64,000 nt of DNA from Burkholderiaceae bacterium (GCA_023954135.1 JAMLIN010000013.1:1-64000), one strand, 5' to 3'; shown: positions 18,364 through 30,602, counted from the first letter of the stretch. Numbers and translations: made by a program. Notes: a model not told the origin generated them from the letters alone.

Positions 18364-18464
18364 CCGGCTTTGCCTTCGGCCGCATGACCGCGTTGGGGCG
18401 CCTTGCCGTACAACCGTACTGTCTTCGGCGCCCCGCCTTGCCCTGCGGCCGAAGGCAAAGCCGG
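18364..18464. repeat. Palindromic intergenic element, family R1 copy B
   Basis: This 101-bp element has perfect 21-bp inverted ends (18364-18384 and 18444-18464). Its inner sequence matches the minus strand of 7081-7183 at about 81 percent. It lies between the tRNA-Pro terminator and the stop codon of the EAL gene, which ends at 18471. Inverted ends, conserved core and dispersed copies suggest a non-autonomous mobile or REP-like element. Confidence 0.75.
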
Positions 18465-18470
18465 GTCGGA

Positions 18471-20798
18471 TCAGGCGTCGCTGTGCTGGCCCGCCCGTCC
18501 CATGCCTATTCCGGCACGGTGGGCCGGCGCCCGGAACGGGGCGGCGGCGAAAAGTTCCTCGAGGGGCTGGGCCACGCCGATCAGCTCGCCCTGGATATGC
18601 CCGACGCCGAGCTCGACGAGGCGCTCGAAGACCGCCTGGTTGTGGACGTGCTCGGCAACGGTCTGCACGTTGAGCCGGCGGGCGACCCGCACCGTCGACA
18701 TCACGATCTCCTCGTCGATCGGGCTGTTGGCCAGGTTGCGGATGAAGGAACCGTCGATCTTGAGGTAGTCGAGCGGGAAGCGCTTGAGGTACTCGAAGGT
18801 CGCCAGCCCCGTGCCGAAGTCGTCCAGGGCGATCCCGAAACCCTGGGACTTGAGCTCGTCGACCAGACGCGAAGCGGCGCCCGGCGAGCGGATCGCCTCG
18901 CTCTCGGTGATCTCGAAGACGATCTTCTCGGGCGGGATCCCGTACCGGGCTCGCTGCTCGCGGATGTAGTCGGCGATGGTGCCCTCGCTCATCGTCAGCC
19001 CCGAAAGGTTGATGGAGCACTTCCAGGTGCGCGCGAGCGCTTCCGGATGATCGGCGAGCCAGGCGAATATCTCGGTGATCACGCCGCGGTCCATTGCCGG
19101 GGTCATCTGCGCCTGTACCGCGAGCGAGAGGAATTCCGGCGGCCGGATCAGCGTGCCATCGCGATCGAGCAGGCGGATGAGGATCTCGTAGGACATCATC
19201 CCCTGCGGAGCGTCCGGGTCGATGATCGGCTGGGCATGCAGGGCGAAGCGTCGCTCGCGGATCGATTCGCGGATGTGCTCGATCTTGCCCTGGTGGGCGC
19301 GGCGCGCATCGATCATCGTCTGCGAGAGCGGCTCGACGAAGAGCTGCGGGTCGCGCACGCTCGCGGCGATGGCAAGCGCATCCGAGAGCGACAGCAGGCA
19401 GTCCTCGCTGTTGATCAGTGCATGGCGATCGATCAGCAGGCCGCCGACGCAGGCCTGTAGCCGGACGCTGCCGTGGGCGGTCCGGTAGACCTGGCCGTTG
19501 AGCTGGGCGTAGATCTCCCGGGCGACGCTGCGGACATCGGCCACGGTGGCCGCCTCGACGAGCAGGGAATAGCGCCCCGAGGAAATCCGCGCGGCAGCCC
19601 GGGTATCGGGCTGGCGGGCGAGCAGGGCGGCGATGCTCTGCTCGAGCTGCAGTGCCTCGATCGCGCCGCACAGATCGTTGAGCGCATCGAAGTTCGAGAT
19701 GTGCAGACCCACCAGTCCGTAGTCGGGCCGGTTGCGCGCCGCCAGTCGTTCCCCGACCTCGGCGAGCAGCCCGCGATCGTTCAGAAGCCCCGTCGTCATG
19801 TCCTGACGCGCGAGCCTGGCGACCCTGATCAGCGCATGGCGGCGGTCGGTGGCGATCGCCTGGAGCATGTTCGCGACGAGGACGGCGGCGAAGACCAGGA
19901 CCGAGGCCTCCAGGGCACGGAACGGATCGTCGGCTCCGTTGCCTGTCTGCCAAGCGCGCGTCATCAGTATCGCCGTGGCCGTGGTGAGCAGGGTCAGCGC
20001 GGTCGCGCGTTCGCCGCAACGGATCGCCGTCCAGGACACGATCGGAATGTAGAAGAACGAGAGCGCGTAGGCGTACGGAAGCGGGCCGATGCTGCCGATC
20101 AGCAGGCTGGTGACGACGACCATCGCCGTGAGCGTCAGGGCGCCGGGGTCGAGCACGGATTCGATCTCGGGGGAGCGCGGCGGGGTGGCATCGACGGCTG
20201 CGCGCTGGGCGCAGGCCGGGACCACCAGCAGCATGCCGAGCGAGTCGATCAGCCACCAGTAGGTGAACACATGAGCTGGATGAACATCGCTGGCGAGCCC
20301 GATCGCGGCGGCACCGATGGACGCGAGGATGGCGTCGATCGGCGCGGCGACGAGAACGATCGCGACGATGTGCCGGATGGCCGATTCGAGCCGGTACTCG
20401 GCGGGCTTCCAGCGCTCCAGGCGGGCCATCAGACCCAGCGCGACGAGTGGGCCGGCAATCGTGACGATGCCGGCGACAAAGGGAAGCAGGGGTGTATCGA
20501 AGTAGAGTACCGACCAGATCGCGGCGCCTGCCGCGGCCGGCAGCGTCCATTGCGCGCCCCAGCGCTGGCCGGCGGCGAAGGCCACGCCCGACGCCGGCCA
20601 GACGAGGAGGGCATGGGGCTGCTGCATCGAGATCAGCTGGGCCAGCATGCAGGCGATGAACGCCCCGCCGGCGATCAGGATCGCGCGCGGCAGCGGACCG
20701 ATGCGGGTCGGGGGTTTCGGGTCGTCTGAGAACAAGTGGATGTCGCGATCCGGATCTTCTGCCGGCAGTGTACTGGATCGAGGATCGGCCGGGTTCAT
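18471..20798 (-). CDS. Membrane EAL-domain protein with degenerate GGDEF domain
   Basis: This is a 775-residue signalling protein. The N-terminal third (about 35-310) has many hydrophobic helices of MASE1 type. A GGDEF-like domain follows (about 335-480) in which the active-site GG(D/E)EF is replaced by SGRYS, so cyclase activity is not expected. The C-terminal EAL domain (about 515-755) has YEILIRLLD in place of the EVLLR signature. It keeps NLSG, EITES, DDFGTG and YLKIDG, which are metal-binding or loop-6 features of active c-di-GMP phosphodiesterases. Whether it is catalytic remains uncertain because of the EIL substitution. The ATG at 20798 was chosen because the protein character begins there. 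Confidence 0.85.
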   Translation of the reverse strand: MNPADPRSSTLPAEDPDRDIHLFSDDPKPPTRIGPLPRAILIAGGAFIACMLAQLISMQQPHALLVWPASGVAFAAGQRWGAQWTLPAAAGAAIWSVLYFDTPLLPFVAGIVTIAGPLVALGLMARLERWKPAEYRLESAIRHIVAIVLVAAPIDAILASIGAAAIGLASDVHPAHVFTYWWLIDSLGMLLVVPACAQRAAVDATPPRSPEIESVLDPGALTLTAMVVVTSLLIGSIGPLPYAYALSFFYIPIVSWTAIRCGERATALTLLTTATAILMTRAWQTGNGADDPFRALEASVLVFAAVLVANMLQAIATDRRHALIRVARLARQDMTTGLLNDRGLLAEVGERLAARNRPDYGLVGLHISNFDALNDLCGAIEALQLEQSIAALLARQPDTRAAARISSGRYSLLVEAATVADVRSVAREIYAQLNGQVYRTAHGSVRLQACVGGLLIDRHALINSEDCLLSLSDALAIAASVRDPQLFVEPLSQTMIDARRAHQGKIEHIRESIRERRFALHAQPIIDPDAPQGMMSYEILIRLLDRDGTLIRPPEFLSLAVQAQMTPAMDRGVITEIFAWLADHPEALARTWKCSINLSGLTMSEGTIADYIREQRARYGIPPEKIVFEITESEAIRSPGAASRLVDELKSQGFGIALDDFGTGLATFEYLKRFPLDYLKIDGSFIRNLANSPIDEEIVMSTVRVARRLNVQTVAEHVHNQAVFERLVELGVGHIQGELIGVAQPLEELFAAAPFRAPAHRAGIGMGRAGQHSDA

Positions 20799-20861
20799 GT
20801 CGGCCGGCGAATCGGACCCCGGCCCGTGCCGGCGTATCGCGGGCGCATCGGTGACAGGGTG

Positions 20862-20888
20862 AAAAAAGGGGCCGCGTAAGCGGCCCCT
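20862..20888 (-). terminator. Rho-independent terminator of acnA
   Basis: On the minus strand an 8-bp stem GGGGCCGC / GCGGCCCC with a TTAC loop is followed by six T residues, 25 bases after the acnA stop codon. Confidence 0.92.
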
Positions 20889-20913
20889 TCGGCGTGGCGA
20901 GAGGTCTGGCAGC

Positions 20914-23619
<2,706 letters not shown>

Positions 23620-23727
23620 GGCTGACCTCGGTTGAGAGACCGGTGGAAAGGGATTCGGAAACGGGGTGGGTGCGCTTGAATCGGGGTGTCGGGTGGCTTT
23701 CGGCTTCCGGTGACGTGTTTCGGCGCG

Positions 23728-24291
23728 CTATGGCTTCGAGGTCCGGCGCAGGGTGCCGTCGTCCAGGTTCAGGATGCCCATGCCCGGCATCATCATGTCG
23801 CCGGGCCGCATGCCCGGATCGCAGGGGCCGATGTATTTCGCCTCGAGCGCGTCCTTGTCCTCTTCGCGCACGCCGGCAAGCGGTGGCTCGTAGCGCACCA
23901 CGGTATCGATCCGGTAGTGGCTGCGGAAGTCGCCGACGGCGATCTTGCGGCTCGAGACGACGGTCCTGCCTTCGCGGCAGACCGATTCGGCGACCCAGGC
24001 ATCGCCGGCGCGCACGAACGGGCCAAGGCGGCACACCCCTCGTGTTCCCGGCGTGCGGCCGAGGTGATGCTCGGCGGTATCGCTGTGTTCACCGACACAA
24101 TGCAGGCTGGCCGGCAGGCCGGCGGCCTCGGAACCGACCCCGCGTACTTCCCAGAGGCCGGGTCGCCGTTGCGGAAAGCCGCTGGCGGCCGCCTGCGCGG
24201 CCAGCGCCGCCAGCAACGCGCCCACGGCGAGCCGGGGCGCCGCCGCATGGCGGGTCCGGATCGGGCGGGCGGCGGGCGGCAGCTGGCGCAT
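23728..24291 (-). CDS. Secreted DUF3617-type protein
   Basis: This 187-residue protein has an N-terminal signal sequence (a basic start, then a hydrophobic AVGALLAALAAQAAAS stretch) and a mature domain beginning PGLWEVRGVGSE. The GLWE motif, paired cysteines (LHCVGEHSD, GVCRLG, SVCREG, GPCDPG) and length fit the DUF3617 group of periplasmic proteins of unknown function. Its ATG shares a base with the prpD stop codon (TGATG), so translation is coupled to prpD. A direct part in propionate metabolism is not established. Confidence 0.7.
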   Translation of the reverse strand: MRQLPPAARPIRTRHAAAPRLAVGALLAALAAQAAASGFPQRRPGLWEVRGVGSEAAGLPASLHCVGEHSDTAEHHLGRTPGTRGVCRLGPFVRAGDAWVAESVCREGRTVVSSRKIAVGDFRSHYRIDTVVRYEPPLAGVREEDKDALEAKYIGPCDPGMRPGDMMMPGMGILNLDDGTLRRTSKP

Positions 24292-25742
24292 CAGATGACG
24301 TAGAGGTCGACGTACTCGTGTACCGGCATCGCCTCGAGCTTCTTCTGGTCGAGCGAGACGGCGAGGATCGTCTCCTGCTGCCTGGCCGGGAATCGGCGCG
24401 CGAGGTTGGTGCGGAACTTGGCCTCGAGCAGGGGGATCCCCTCCTTGCGGCGACGCTTGTGGCCGATGGGGTACTCGCACACCACCTCGTCGAGCACCTT
24501 GCCGTCCTTGAGCTCGACCGTCAGCGCGTTGGCGATCGAGCGCTTCTCGGGATCGTGGTAGTCGCGGGTGAAGGCGGGATCCTCGACGCAGACGATCTTG
24601 TCGCGCAGCTTGTCGATGCGGGGGTCCTTCGCGACCTCGTCCTCGTAGTCGCCGGCGGTCAGGCGGCCGAAGATGATCGGCACCGCCACCATGTACTGGA
24701 TGCAATGGTCGCGATCGGCCGGGTTGCTCAGCGGACCCTTCTTGTCGATGATCCGGATGCAGGCCTCGTGGGTGCGGATCGTGATCTTCTTGATGTCGGC
24801 TTCCGTCTTGCCCAGCTTGGCGAGCTTCTGGTGCAGCGTCATGGCGCATTCGACGGCGGTCTGCGAGTGGAACTCCGCCGGGAAGGAGATCTTGAAGAGC
24901 ACGTTCTCCATCACGTAGCTGCCGTAGGGGCGCTGGAACTCGAAGGGCTTGCCCTTGAAGAGCACGTCGTAGAAGCCCCAGGTCTTGGCCGAGAGCACCG
25001 ACGGATAGCCCATCTCTCCGGTCTTCGCGATCAGCGCGAGGCGTACCGCGCGGCTGGTGGCGTCGCCCGCGGCCCAGCTCTTGCGGCTGCCGGTGTTGGG
25101 CGCGTGGCGGTAGGTCCGCAGGGACTGGCCGTCGACCCAGGCGAGCGAAACCGCGTTGATGATCTCGTCGCGCGACAGGCCGAGCATCTCGGCGACGACG
25201 GCGGTCGATGCGACCTTGACCAGCACGACGTGGTCGAGGCCGACCTTGTTGAACGAGTTCTCGAGAGCGATGCAGCCCTGGATCTCGTGCGCCTTGATCA
25301 TGCCCGTGAGCACGTCGCGCATCGTCAGCGGCTTCTTCCCGACGGCGACCGCGTTGCGGCTCAGCCAGTCGGCCGTCGCGAGGATGCCGCCGAGGTTGTC
25401 CGATGGATGACCCCATTCGGCCGCGAGCCAGGTGTCGTTGAAGTCCAGCCAGCGGATCATGGCGCCGATGTTGAAGGCCGCCTGCACCGGGTCGAGCTGG
25501 AACTGGGTACCGGGCACCTTGGCCCCGTGGGGGACGACCGTGCCGGGAACGATCGGCCCGAGCAGCTTGGTGCAGGCCGGGTACTCGAGAGCCTCGAGAC
25601 CGCAGCCGAGCGTGTCGATCAGGCAGTTGCGGGCGGTCTCGTAGGCCAGCTTGCCGGTGATCTTGTACTTCGAGACGTAGTCGACGATATCGACCAGCAC
25701 CTTGTCGGGCTTGGGTCGGACGTTGGAGATTGCTGCACCCAT
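24291..25742 (-). CDS. prpD: 2-methylcitrate dehydratase PrpD
   Basis: This is a 483-residue MmgE/PrpD family enzyme that dehydrates 2-methylcitrate to 2-methyl-cis-aconitate. Family hallmarks include [39 protein letters not shown], and [29 protein letters not shown]. Length equals E. coli PrpD (483). It follows prpC by 48 bases and is coupled to the DUF3617 gene. The nearby acnA can supply the rehydration step, so no AcnD/PrpF pair is needed. Confidence 0.95.
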   Translation of the reverse strand: MGAAISNVRPKPDKVLVDIVDYVSKYKITGKLAYETARNCLIDTLGCGLEALEYPACTKLLGPIVPGTVVPHGAKVPGTQFQLDPVQAAFNIGAMIRWLDFNDTWLAAEWGHPSDNLGGILATADWLSRNAVAVGKKPLTMRDVLTGMIKAHEIQGCIALENSFNKVGLDHVVLVKVASTAVVAEMLGLSRDEIINAVSLAWVDGQSLRTYRHAPNTGSRKSWAAGDATSRAVRLALIAKTGEMGYPSVLSAKTWGFYDVLFKGKPFEFQRPYGSYVMENVLFKISFPAEFHSQTAVECAMTLHQKLAKLGKTEADIKKITIRTHEACIRIIDKKGPLSNPADRDHCIQYMVAVPIIFGRLTAGDYEDEVAKDPRIDKLRDKIVCVEDPAFTRDYHDPEKRSIANALTVELKDGKVLDEVVCEYPIGHKRRRKEGIPLLEAKFRTNLARRFPARQQETILAVSLDQKKLEAMPVHEYVDLYVI

Positions 25743-25790
25743 GATGGATTCGATCCTGTCGGTTTCGGGGATTGGCTTGCCTGACCGGTC

Positions 25791-26972
25791 CTACTTGCGC
25801 TTGGCAAGCGGGACGAACTTGCGGTTCTCCGGGCCGACATAGTTGGCGCTCGGACGGATGATCTTGTTGTCGATGCGCTGCTCGATGATGTGCGCCGCCC
25901 AGCCCGAGGTCCGGGCGATCACGAACAGCGGGGTGAACATCGCGGTCGGCACGCCCATCATGTGGTAGCTGACGGCCGAGAACCAGTCGAGGTTCGGGAA
26001 CATGCGCTTGATCTCCCACATGACCGTCTCGAGGCGTTCGGCGACGTCGAACATGCGGGTATCCTGGGCATCCTTCGACAGGCGCTGGGCGACCTCCTTG
26101 ATCACCTTGTTACGCGGATCGGAGATCGTGTAGACCGGGTGCCCGAAGCCGATCACGACTTCCTTGGCTTCCACCCGCCGGCGGATGTCCGCTTCGGCCT
26201 CGTCGGGCGATTCGTAGCGCTTCTGTATCTCGAAGGCCACCTCGTTGGCGCCCCCGTGCTTGGGCCCGCGCAGCGCGCCGATCGCGCCGGTGACGGCGGA
26301 ATACATGTCGGATCCGGTACCGGCGATGACCCGGCCGGTGAAGGTCGAGGCATTGAACTCGTGCTCGGCGTACAGGATCAGCGAGGTGTGCATCGCCTGG
26401 ATCCAGAGATCGGACGGCGCCTCGCCGTGCAGCAGGTGGAGGAAGTGGCCGCCGATGGAGTCGTCGTCGGTCTCGACGTCGATCTGCCGGCCGTTGTGGC
26501 TGTAGTGGTACCAGTAGAGGAGCATCGAGCCGAGCGAGGCCATCAGCCGGTCGGCGATGTCGCGCGCGCCCGGCGCATTGTGATCGTCCTTCTCGGGCAG
26601 GACGCAGCCAAGCACCGAGACGCCGGTGCGCATCACGTCCATCGGGTGCGCCGAGGCCGGCAGGGTCTCGAGCGCCGCCTGGACGGCTTCGGGCAGCCCC
26701 CGCATCGACTTCAGCTTGCGCTTGTAGGCGGCGAGCTCGGCCTTGTTGGGCAGCCTGCCGTGCACGAGCAGGTGGGCGATCTCCTCGAACTCGGCCTTCT
26801 GGGCGAAGTCGAGGATGTCGTAGCCGCGATAGTGCAGGTCGTTGCCGCTGCGCCCGACGGTGCAAAGCGCCGTGTTGCCGGCCTCGATGCCGGACAGGGC
26901 GACGGATTTCTTGGGCTTGCGTGCGTCGGTGACCGCCGCTGCGGCCGATCCCTTCTTGCTCGGGGTGCTCAT
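25791..26972 (-). CDS. prpC: 2-methylcitrate synthase PrpC
   Basis: This 393-residue citrate synthase-family enzyme condenses propionyl-CoA with oxaloacetate. Catalytic elements are present: His in AEHEFNAS, His in GFGHPVY, and Asp in [11 protein letters not shown]. The PrpC form is shown by the context and by [19 protein letters not shown] near the N-terminus. It differs clearly from the true GltA at 33881. It lies 18 bases after prpB, with GGAG before the ATG. Confidence 0.94.
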   Translation of the reverse strand: MSTPSKKGSAAAAVTDARKPKKSVALSGIEAGNTALCTVGRSGNDLHYRGYDILDFAQKAEFEEIAHLLVHGRLPNKAELAAYKRKLKSMRGLPEAVQAALETLPASAHPMDVMRTGVSVLGCVLPEKDDHNAPGARDIADRLMASLGSMLLYWYHYSHNGRQIDVETDDDSIGGHFLHLLHGEAPSDLWIQAMHTSLILYAEHEFNASTFTGRVIAGTGSDMYSAVTGAIGALRGPKHGGANEVAFEIQKRYESPDEAEADIRRRVEAKEVVIGFGHPVYTISDPRNKVIKEVAQRLSKDAQDTRMFDVAERLETVMWEIKRMFPNLDWFSAVSYHMMGVPTAMFTPLFVIARTSGWAAHIIEQRIDNKIIRPSANYVGPENRKFVPLAKRK

Positions 26973-26990
26973 GTCGTCATCGCTCCAGAA

Positions 26991-27872
26991 TCACTTGCTT
27001 TTGGCGAAAAGGGCGTCGAGCTTGTCCTCGTACGCGTGGTAATCCAGATACTTGTACAGGTCGGCTCGCGACTGCATCAGCGGGATCAGTTCCTTCTGGG
27101 TGCCATCGCGCCGGATCGTCTGGTAGACGTTCAGCGCGGCCGCGTTCATCGCGCGGTACGCCGAGCAGCAGTAGAGCACGATGTCGACGCCGACCGACCC
27201 CAGCTCCTCGGTCGTGTACAGCGGGGTGTGGCCGAACTCGGTGATGTTCGCCAGGATCGGCACCTTGACCGCCTTCCTGAAGCGTTCGTACATCGACAGC
27301 TCGGTCATGGCCTCGGGGAAGATCATGTCGGCGCCGGCCTCGACGTAGGCGCAGGCCCTGTCGATGGCCGCGTCGATGCCTTCGACCGCGAGCGCGTCGG
27401 TCCGCGCCATGATCACGAACCCCGGGTCGGGCCGGGCGTCGACCGCGGCCTTGACCCGGTCGACCATCTCCTCCTTGCTGACGACCTCCTTGCCCGGCCG
27501 GTGCCCGCAGCGCTTGGTGCCGACCTGATCCTCCATGTGCACGGCCGCAACACCGACGCGCGCCATCGACCGGATGGTCCGGGCGATGTTGAACGCGCCG
27601 CCCCAGCCGGTGTCTATGTCGACCAGCAGCGGCAGGGATGTCGCGTCGCAGATGCGGCCGGCGTCGGTCAGCACGTCTTCCATGGTGCTGATGCCGAGGT
27701 CGGGCATGCCGAGCGAATTGGCCGCAACCCCCCCGCCCGACAGGTACAGAGCGCGAAAGCCGGTGGCTTCGGCCATCCTGGCGGTGTAGGCATTGATTGC
27801 ACCGATCACCTGCAGCGGCGATTCGGCAGCGAGCGCGTCGCGGAACTTCTGGCCGGGGGAGGTGGCGGGCAT
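26991..27872 (-). CDS. prpB: 2-methylisocitrate lyase PrpB
   Basis: This 293-residue enzyme of the isocitrate lyase/PEP mutase family splits 2-methylisocitrate to pyruvate and succinate. Its barrel carries [19 protein letters not shown], the Mg-binding [26 protein letters not shown] with the catalytic cysteine, and MARTDA. An AGGAG lies 10 bases before the ATG. It heads prpBCD. No PrpR regulator gene is present in the window. Confidence 0.95.
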   Translation of the reverse strand: MPATSPGQKFRDALAAESPLQVIGAINAYTARMAEATGFRALYLSGGGVAANSLGMPDLGISTMEDVLTDAGRICDATSLPLLVDIDTGWGGAFNIARTIRSMARVGVAAVHMEDQVGTKRCGHRPGKEVVSKEEMVDRVKAAVDARPDPGFVIMARTDALAVEGIDAAIDRACAYVEAGADMIFPEAMTELSMYERFRKAVKVPILANITEFGHTPLYTTEELGSVGVDIVLYCCSAYRAMNAAALNVYQTIRRDGTQKELIPLMQSRADLYKYLDYHAYEDKLDALFAKSK

Positions 27873-27915
27873 GGAATCTCACTCCTGCAGGCCGGCCGCC
27901 GACTGGCGCCCAGCT

Positions 27916-27940
27916 GCCACCCCACTGGTGGTGGGGCGGC
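27916..27940. other. Hairpin upstream of prpB
   Basis: A 10-bp stem (GCCACCCCAC with GTGGGGCGGC, one G-T or mismatch position) with a 5-base loop lies 44 bases before the prpB start. It would fold in the prpB leader RNA and may affect expression. No T run follows. Confidence 0.4.
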
Positions 27941-28001
27941 ATGAGACGGCCGAAATTCTGGTGAGGCCGGGTCCGCCGCGGCCATCGAACGGCGGTCGAC
28001 G

Positions 28002-28025
28002 CGTCCCGGGGCAAGCCCCGGGACG
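28002..28025 (-). terminator. Hairpin directly after mdh
   Basis: An 11-bp perfect stem CGTCCCGGGGC / GCCCCGGGACG with a 2-base loop begins three bases past the mdh stop codon. There is no T run, so it may be a 3'-end stabiliser or a Rho-dependent site that separates mdh from prpB. Confidence 0.55.
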
Positions 28026-28028
28026 GTT

Positions 28029-29012
28029 TCAGGCGAGCAGGTGCTTGACGCCCTCGCGCTCTTCCTCGAGCTCGGCCAGCGTCAGGTTCATGCGTTCACG
28101 CGAGAAGTCGTCGATCTCGAGGCCTTCGATGACGGTGTACTCGCCGTTGGCGCAGGTGACCGGGAAACCGTACATGACGTCCTCGGGAATGCCGTACTGG
28201 CCGGAAGACGGGATGCCCATGGTGACCCATTTGCCGTTGGTGCCCAGGACCCAGTCGCGGACGTGGTCGATCGCGGCGTTGGCCGCCGACGCTGCCGAGG
28301 ACAGGCCGCGGGCCTCGATGATGGCGGCGCCGCGCTTGCCGACGGTGGGCAGGAAGGTGTCGCGGTTCCAGGCCTCGTCGTTGACCAGCGCCTTGACCGA
28401 CTGGCCGTCGACCATGGCGAAACGGTAGTCGGCGTACATCGTCGGGGAATGATTGCCCCAGACCGCGAGCTTTTCGATTCCGGCGACCGGCTTGCCGGTC
28501 CGGGCGGCAAGCTGCGAGAGCGCCCGGTTGTGGTCGAGGCGCAGCATCGCGGTGAAGTTCTTCTTCGGCAGGTCGGGGGCCGACTTCATCGCGATGTAGG
28601 CATTGGTGTTGGCGGGGTTGCCGACCACCAGGATCTTGCAGTCGCGGCTGGCATGATCGTTGAGCGCCTTGCCCTGGACGGTGAAGATCGCGCCGTTGGC
28701 CTCGAGGAGGTCCTTGCGCTCCATGCCCTTGCTGCGCGGACGGGCGCCGACGAGCAGCGCGACGTCGGCGTCCTTGAAGGCGACGTTGGGGTCGTCGGTG
28801 ACCACCACGCCGGCCAGCAGCGGGAAGGCGCAGTCCTCGAGCTCCATGACGACACCGCGCACCGCCGGCAGGGCGGGGGTGATGTCCAGCAGCTGCAGGA
28901 TGACAGGCTGGTCCTTGCCGAGCATGTCGCCGTTGGCGATCCGGAAGAGGAGGCTGTAGCCGATCTGGCCGGCCGCGCCGGTGACGGCAACGCGCTTGAC
29001 GGGTTTTGACAT
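28029..29012 (-). CDS. mdh: Malate dehydrogenase
   Basis: This 327-residue NAD-dependent malate dehydrogenase interconverts malate and oxaloacetate. It has the [15 protein letters not shown] nucleotide-binding loop, the active-site mobile loop [22 protein letters not shown], and the catalytic His in [11 protein letters not shown]. It belongs to the longer MDH type common in Burkholderiales, not the 312-residue enterobacterial form. GAAAGG lies before the ATG. A strong promoter and a palindromic operator lie upstream, divergent from the GntR gene. Confidence 0.95.
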   Translation of the reverse strand: MSKPVKRVAVTGAAGQIGYSLLFRIANGDMLGKDQPVILQLLDITPALPAVRGVVMELEDCAFPLLAGVVVTDDPNVAFKDADVALLVGARPRSKGMERKDLLEANGAIFTVQGKALNDHASRDCKILVVGNPANTNAYIAMKSAPDLPKKNFTAMLRLDHNRALSQLAARTGKPVAGIEKLAVWGNHSPTMYADYRFAMVDGQSVKALVNDEAWNRDTFLPTVGKRGAAIIEARGLSSAASAANAAIDHVRDWVLGTNGKWVTMGIPSSGQYGIPEDVMYGFPVTCANGEYTVIEGLEIDDFSRERMNLTLAELEEEREGVKHLLA

Positions 29013-29090
29013 GTGAAACCTTTCAGGGTGAATGCGTTGGACGGGATGCCTGTCGCCGAGCGAGCTTGGCGAGCCTTCGGAACCCCGCGG

Positions 29091-29120
29091 ATTCTAGTGT
29101 GCCGGCTTCCGGAGTGTCAA
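29091..29120 (-). promoter_or_regulatory. Sigma-70 promoter of mdh
   Basis: On the minus strand a perfect -35 TTGACA (29120-29115) and a -10 TAGAAT (29096-29091) are separated by 18 bp. The start would lie about 75 bases before the mdh ATG. An 18-bp palindrome sits ten bases upstream of the -35. Confidence 0.75.
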
Positions 29121-29129
29121 TTCGAACCC

Positions 29130-29147
29130 ATATCTTATATAAGATAT
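29130..29147. promoter_or_regulatory. Perfect 18-bp palindrome, likely operator of the GntR regulator
   Basis: ATATCTTATATAAGATAT is its own reverse complement. It is AT-only apart from two positions, in a genome region of very high GC. It lies between the divergent mdh and GntR genes and overlaps a TATAAG (29145-29150) that could be the -10 of the GntR gene. Symmetry and length suit a dimeric winged-helix regulator. Confidence 0.7.
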
Positions 29148-29191
29148 AAGTGACTAGACAGCTCCCGGTATTCCGGTGTTGAATCCGCATC

Positions 29192-29968
29192 ATGAACGAT
29201 TCCAGGCCCCAGGCGGCGGATGAAGCGCCGGGGGATGTCGGCATGACCGACATCCCGCGCTTCGTGCCGCTCTATGTTCAGATCAAGCGGCTGCTGACGC
29301 AAGGCCTGCAGGCGGGCGAATGGAAGCCCGGCGAGCCGATCCCGAGCGAGGTCGAGCTCGCCCGTCGCTACGGCGTGAGCCAGGGCACGGTGCGCAAGGC
29401 CATCGACGAGCTGGCCGCGGAGAATCTGGTGGTCCGCCGGCAGGGTCGCGGCACCTTCGTCGCAACCCATCACGAGGCGCGCACCCAGTTCCGTTTCCTG
29501 CGCCTGCTGCCGGACGACGAAGGCGGCGAGGAGCTCGGAAGCCGGATCGTGGAATGCCGCCGGCTGCGCGCTCCCGTCGAGGTTGCTCGCGTCCTCGGCC
29601 TGCGGGCGGGCGAGGCCGTCGTGTGCATCCGCCGGATCCTCGATCTGCAGGGCGAGCCGACCGTCCTCGACGAGATATGGTTGCCCGGCGCGCGGTTCCG
29701 GGGCCTCACGGCCGAGCGGCTGGCGGCCTACAGCGGGCCGCTCTACGGTCTGTTCGAGCGCGAGTTCGGCACCCGGATGATCCGGGCCGCCGAGCGGCTC
29801 AAGGCGATCGCCGCCGACGAAGTCACGGCGGAACTGCTCGGGATCGAGCCGGGCTCGCCCCTGCTGCAGGTCGAGCGGGTCTCCAGTACCTATGACGATG
29901 TCGCGGTCGAGTTCCGGCGCGGTCTGTACGTCACTCGCCGCCACCACTACTTCAACGAACTGAGCTGA
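29192..29968 (+). CDS. GntR family regulator, HutC/FarR subfamily
   Basis: This 258-residue regulator has an N-terminal winged helix-turn-helix (about 25-93: PLYVQIKRLL, IPSEVELARRYGVSQGTVRKAIDELAAENLVVRRQGRGTFV). A C-terminal UTRA ligand-binding domain covers about 105-250. It lies between two halves of the TCA gene cluster and faces mdh across an operator-like palindrome. Likely roles are control of mdh and of itself, and perhaps of sdh. The ligand is unknown; UTRA domains of this group bind small acids or sugars. Confidence 0.88.
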   Translation: MNDSRPQAADEAPGDVGMTDIPRFVPLYVQIKRLLTQGLQAGEWKPGEPIPSEVELARRYGVSQGTVRKAIDELAAENLVVRRQGRGTFVATHHEARTQFRFLRLLPDDEGGEELGSRIVECRRLRAPVEVARVLGLRAGEAVVCIRRILDLQGEPTVLDEIWLPGARFRGLTAERLAAYSGPLYGLFEREFGTRMIRAAERLKAIAADEVTAELLGIEPGSPLLQVERVSSTYDDVAVEFRRGLYVTRRHHYFNELS

Positions 29969-30042
29969 TGACCCGGCATCGGGGTGGTAAACGAGAATCA
30001 CCCGCAGTCGCTTTCGTGTGAGAGCAGCGTGACAGGCCGCGT

Positions 30043-30072
30043 TTGGTGCATCGCGCCAAGATCGGTCAGAAT
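30043..30072 (+). promoter_or_regulatory. Candidate promoter of the sdh operon
   Basis: TTGGTG (30043-30048) and CAGAAT (30067-30072) are spaced by 18 bp, about 110 bases before sdhC. The leader would contain a stem pairing GCGGGG (30087-30092) with CCCCGC (30114-30119). Support is moderate because both hexamers are imperfect. Confidence 0.35.
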
Positions 30073-30188
30073 ATGCGGGTTTGATTGCGGGGGGATGGAA
30101 GGGTTCGGCCGATCCCCGCGCCGAGGGGGGCGAACGAGCATGCCTTCATCGACAAAAATTAACCGAGCCGACTAGAGGTAGGTGACCC

Positions 30189-30602
30189 ATGTCCGAGTCC
30201 GCGGCCAAGCCAAGGCCAGAGTTCAGGAACATCCACGTCTCGCAGATCTTGAAGTACCGGATGCCGGGGCCGGCGATCGTGTCGATCCTGCACAGGATCA
30301 GCGGTGCCCTGCTGTTCCTCGTCGGGATTCCGTTCATCCTGTACCTGTTCCAGCAGAGCCTGACTTCGGAGCTGAGCTTCGAGCGCTACCAGGCGGTCGT
30401 TTCCCACTGGTTCGCGAAACTGGTCCTCCTGGGGCTCGCCTGGGGTTTCCTGCACCACCTCCTGGCCGGGATCCGCTTCCTGTTCCTGGACCTGCACATG
30501 GGCTGCGACCTTCCGTCGGCGCGCAAGTCGGCGGCGATCGTGCTGTTCGCCAGCCTGATCCTGACCGCACTGGTCGGCCTCAAGATCTTCGGGGTGTTCT
30601 GA
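30189..30602 (+). CDS. sdhC: Succinate dehydrogenase cytochrome b556 subunit
   Basis: This 137-residue protein with three membrane helices anchors complex II and helps bind heme b and ubiquinone. The family motif HRISGALLFLVGIP contains the quinone-site Ser, and the GFLHHLLAGIRFL segment holds the heme-ligand His. RPxSPHL is replaced by RPEFRNIHVSQI, as in many betaproteobacteria. GAGGTAGG lies before the ATG. The stop codon overlaps the sdhD start (TGATG). Confidence 0.93.
   Translation: MSESAAKPRPEFRNIHVSQILKYRMPGPAIVSILHRISGALLFLVGIPFILYLFQQSLTSELSFERYQAVVSHWFAKLVLLGLAWGFLHHLLAGIRFLFLDLHMGCDLPSARKSAAIVLFASLILTALVGLKIFGVF

Noticed and set aside
29969..30188. Second copy of the 18-bp palindrome upstream of sdhC
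   Set aside because: The region was read for TCTTATATAAGA-like symmetry and none was found, so regulation of sdh by the same site is only indirect.
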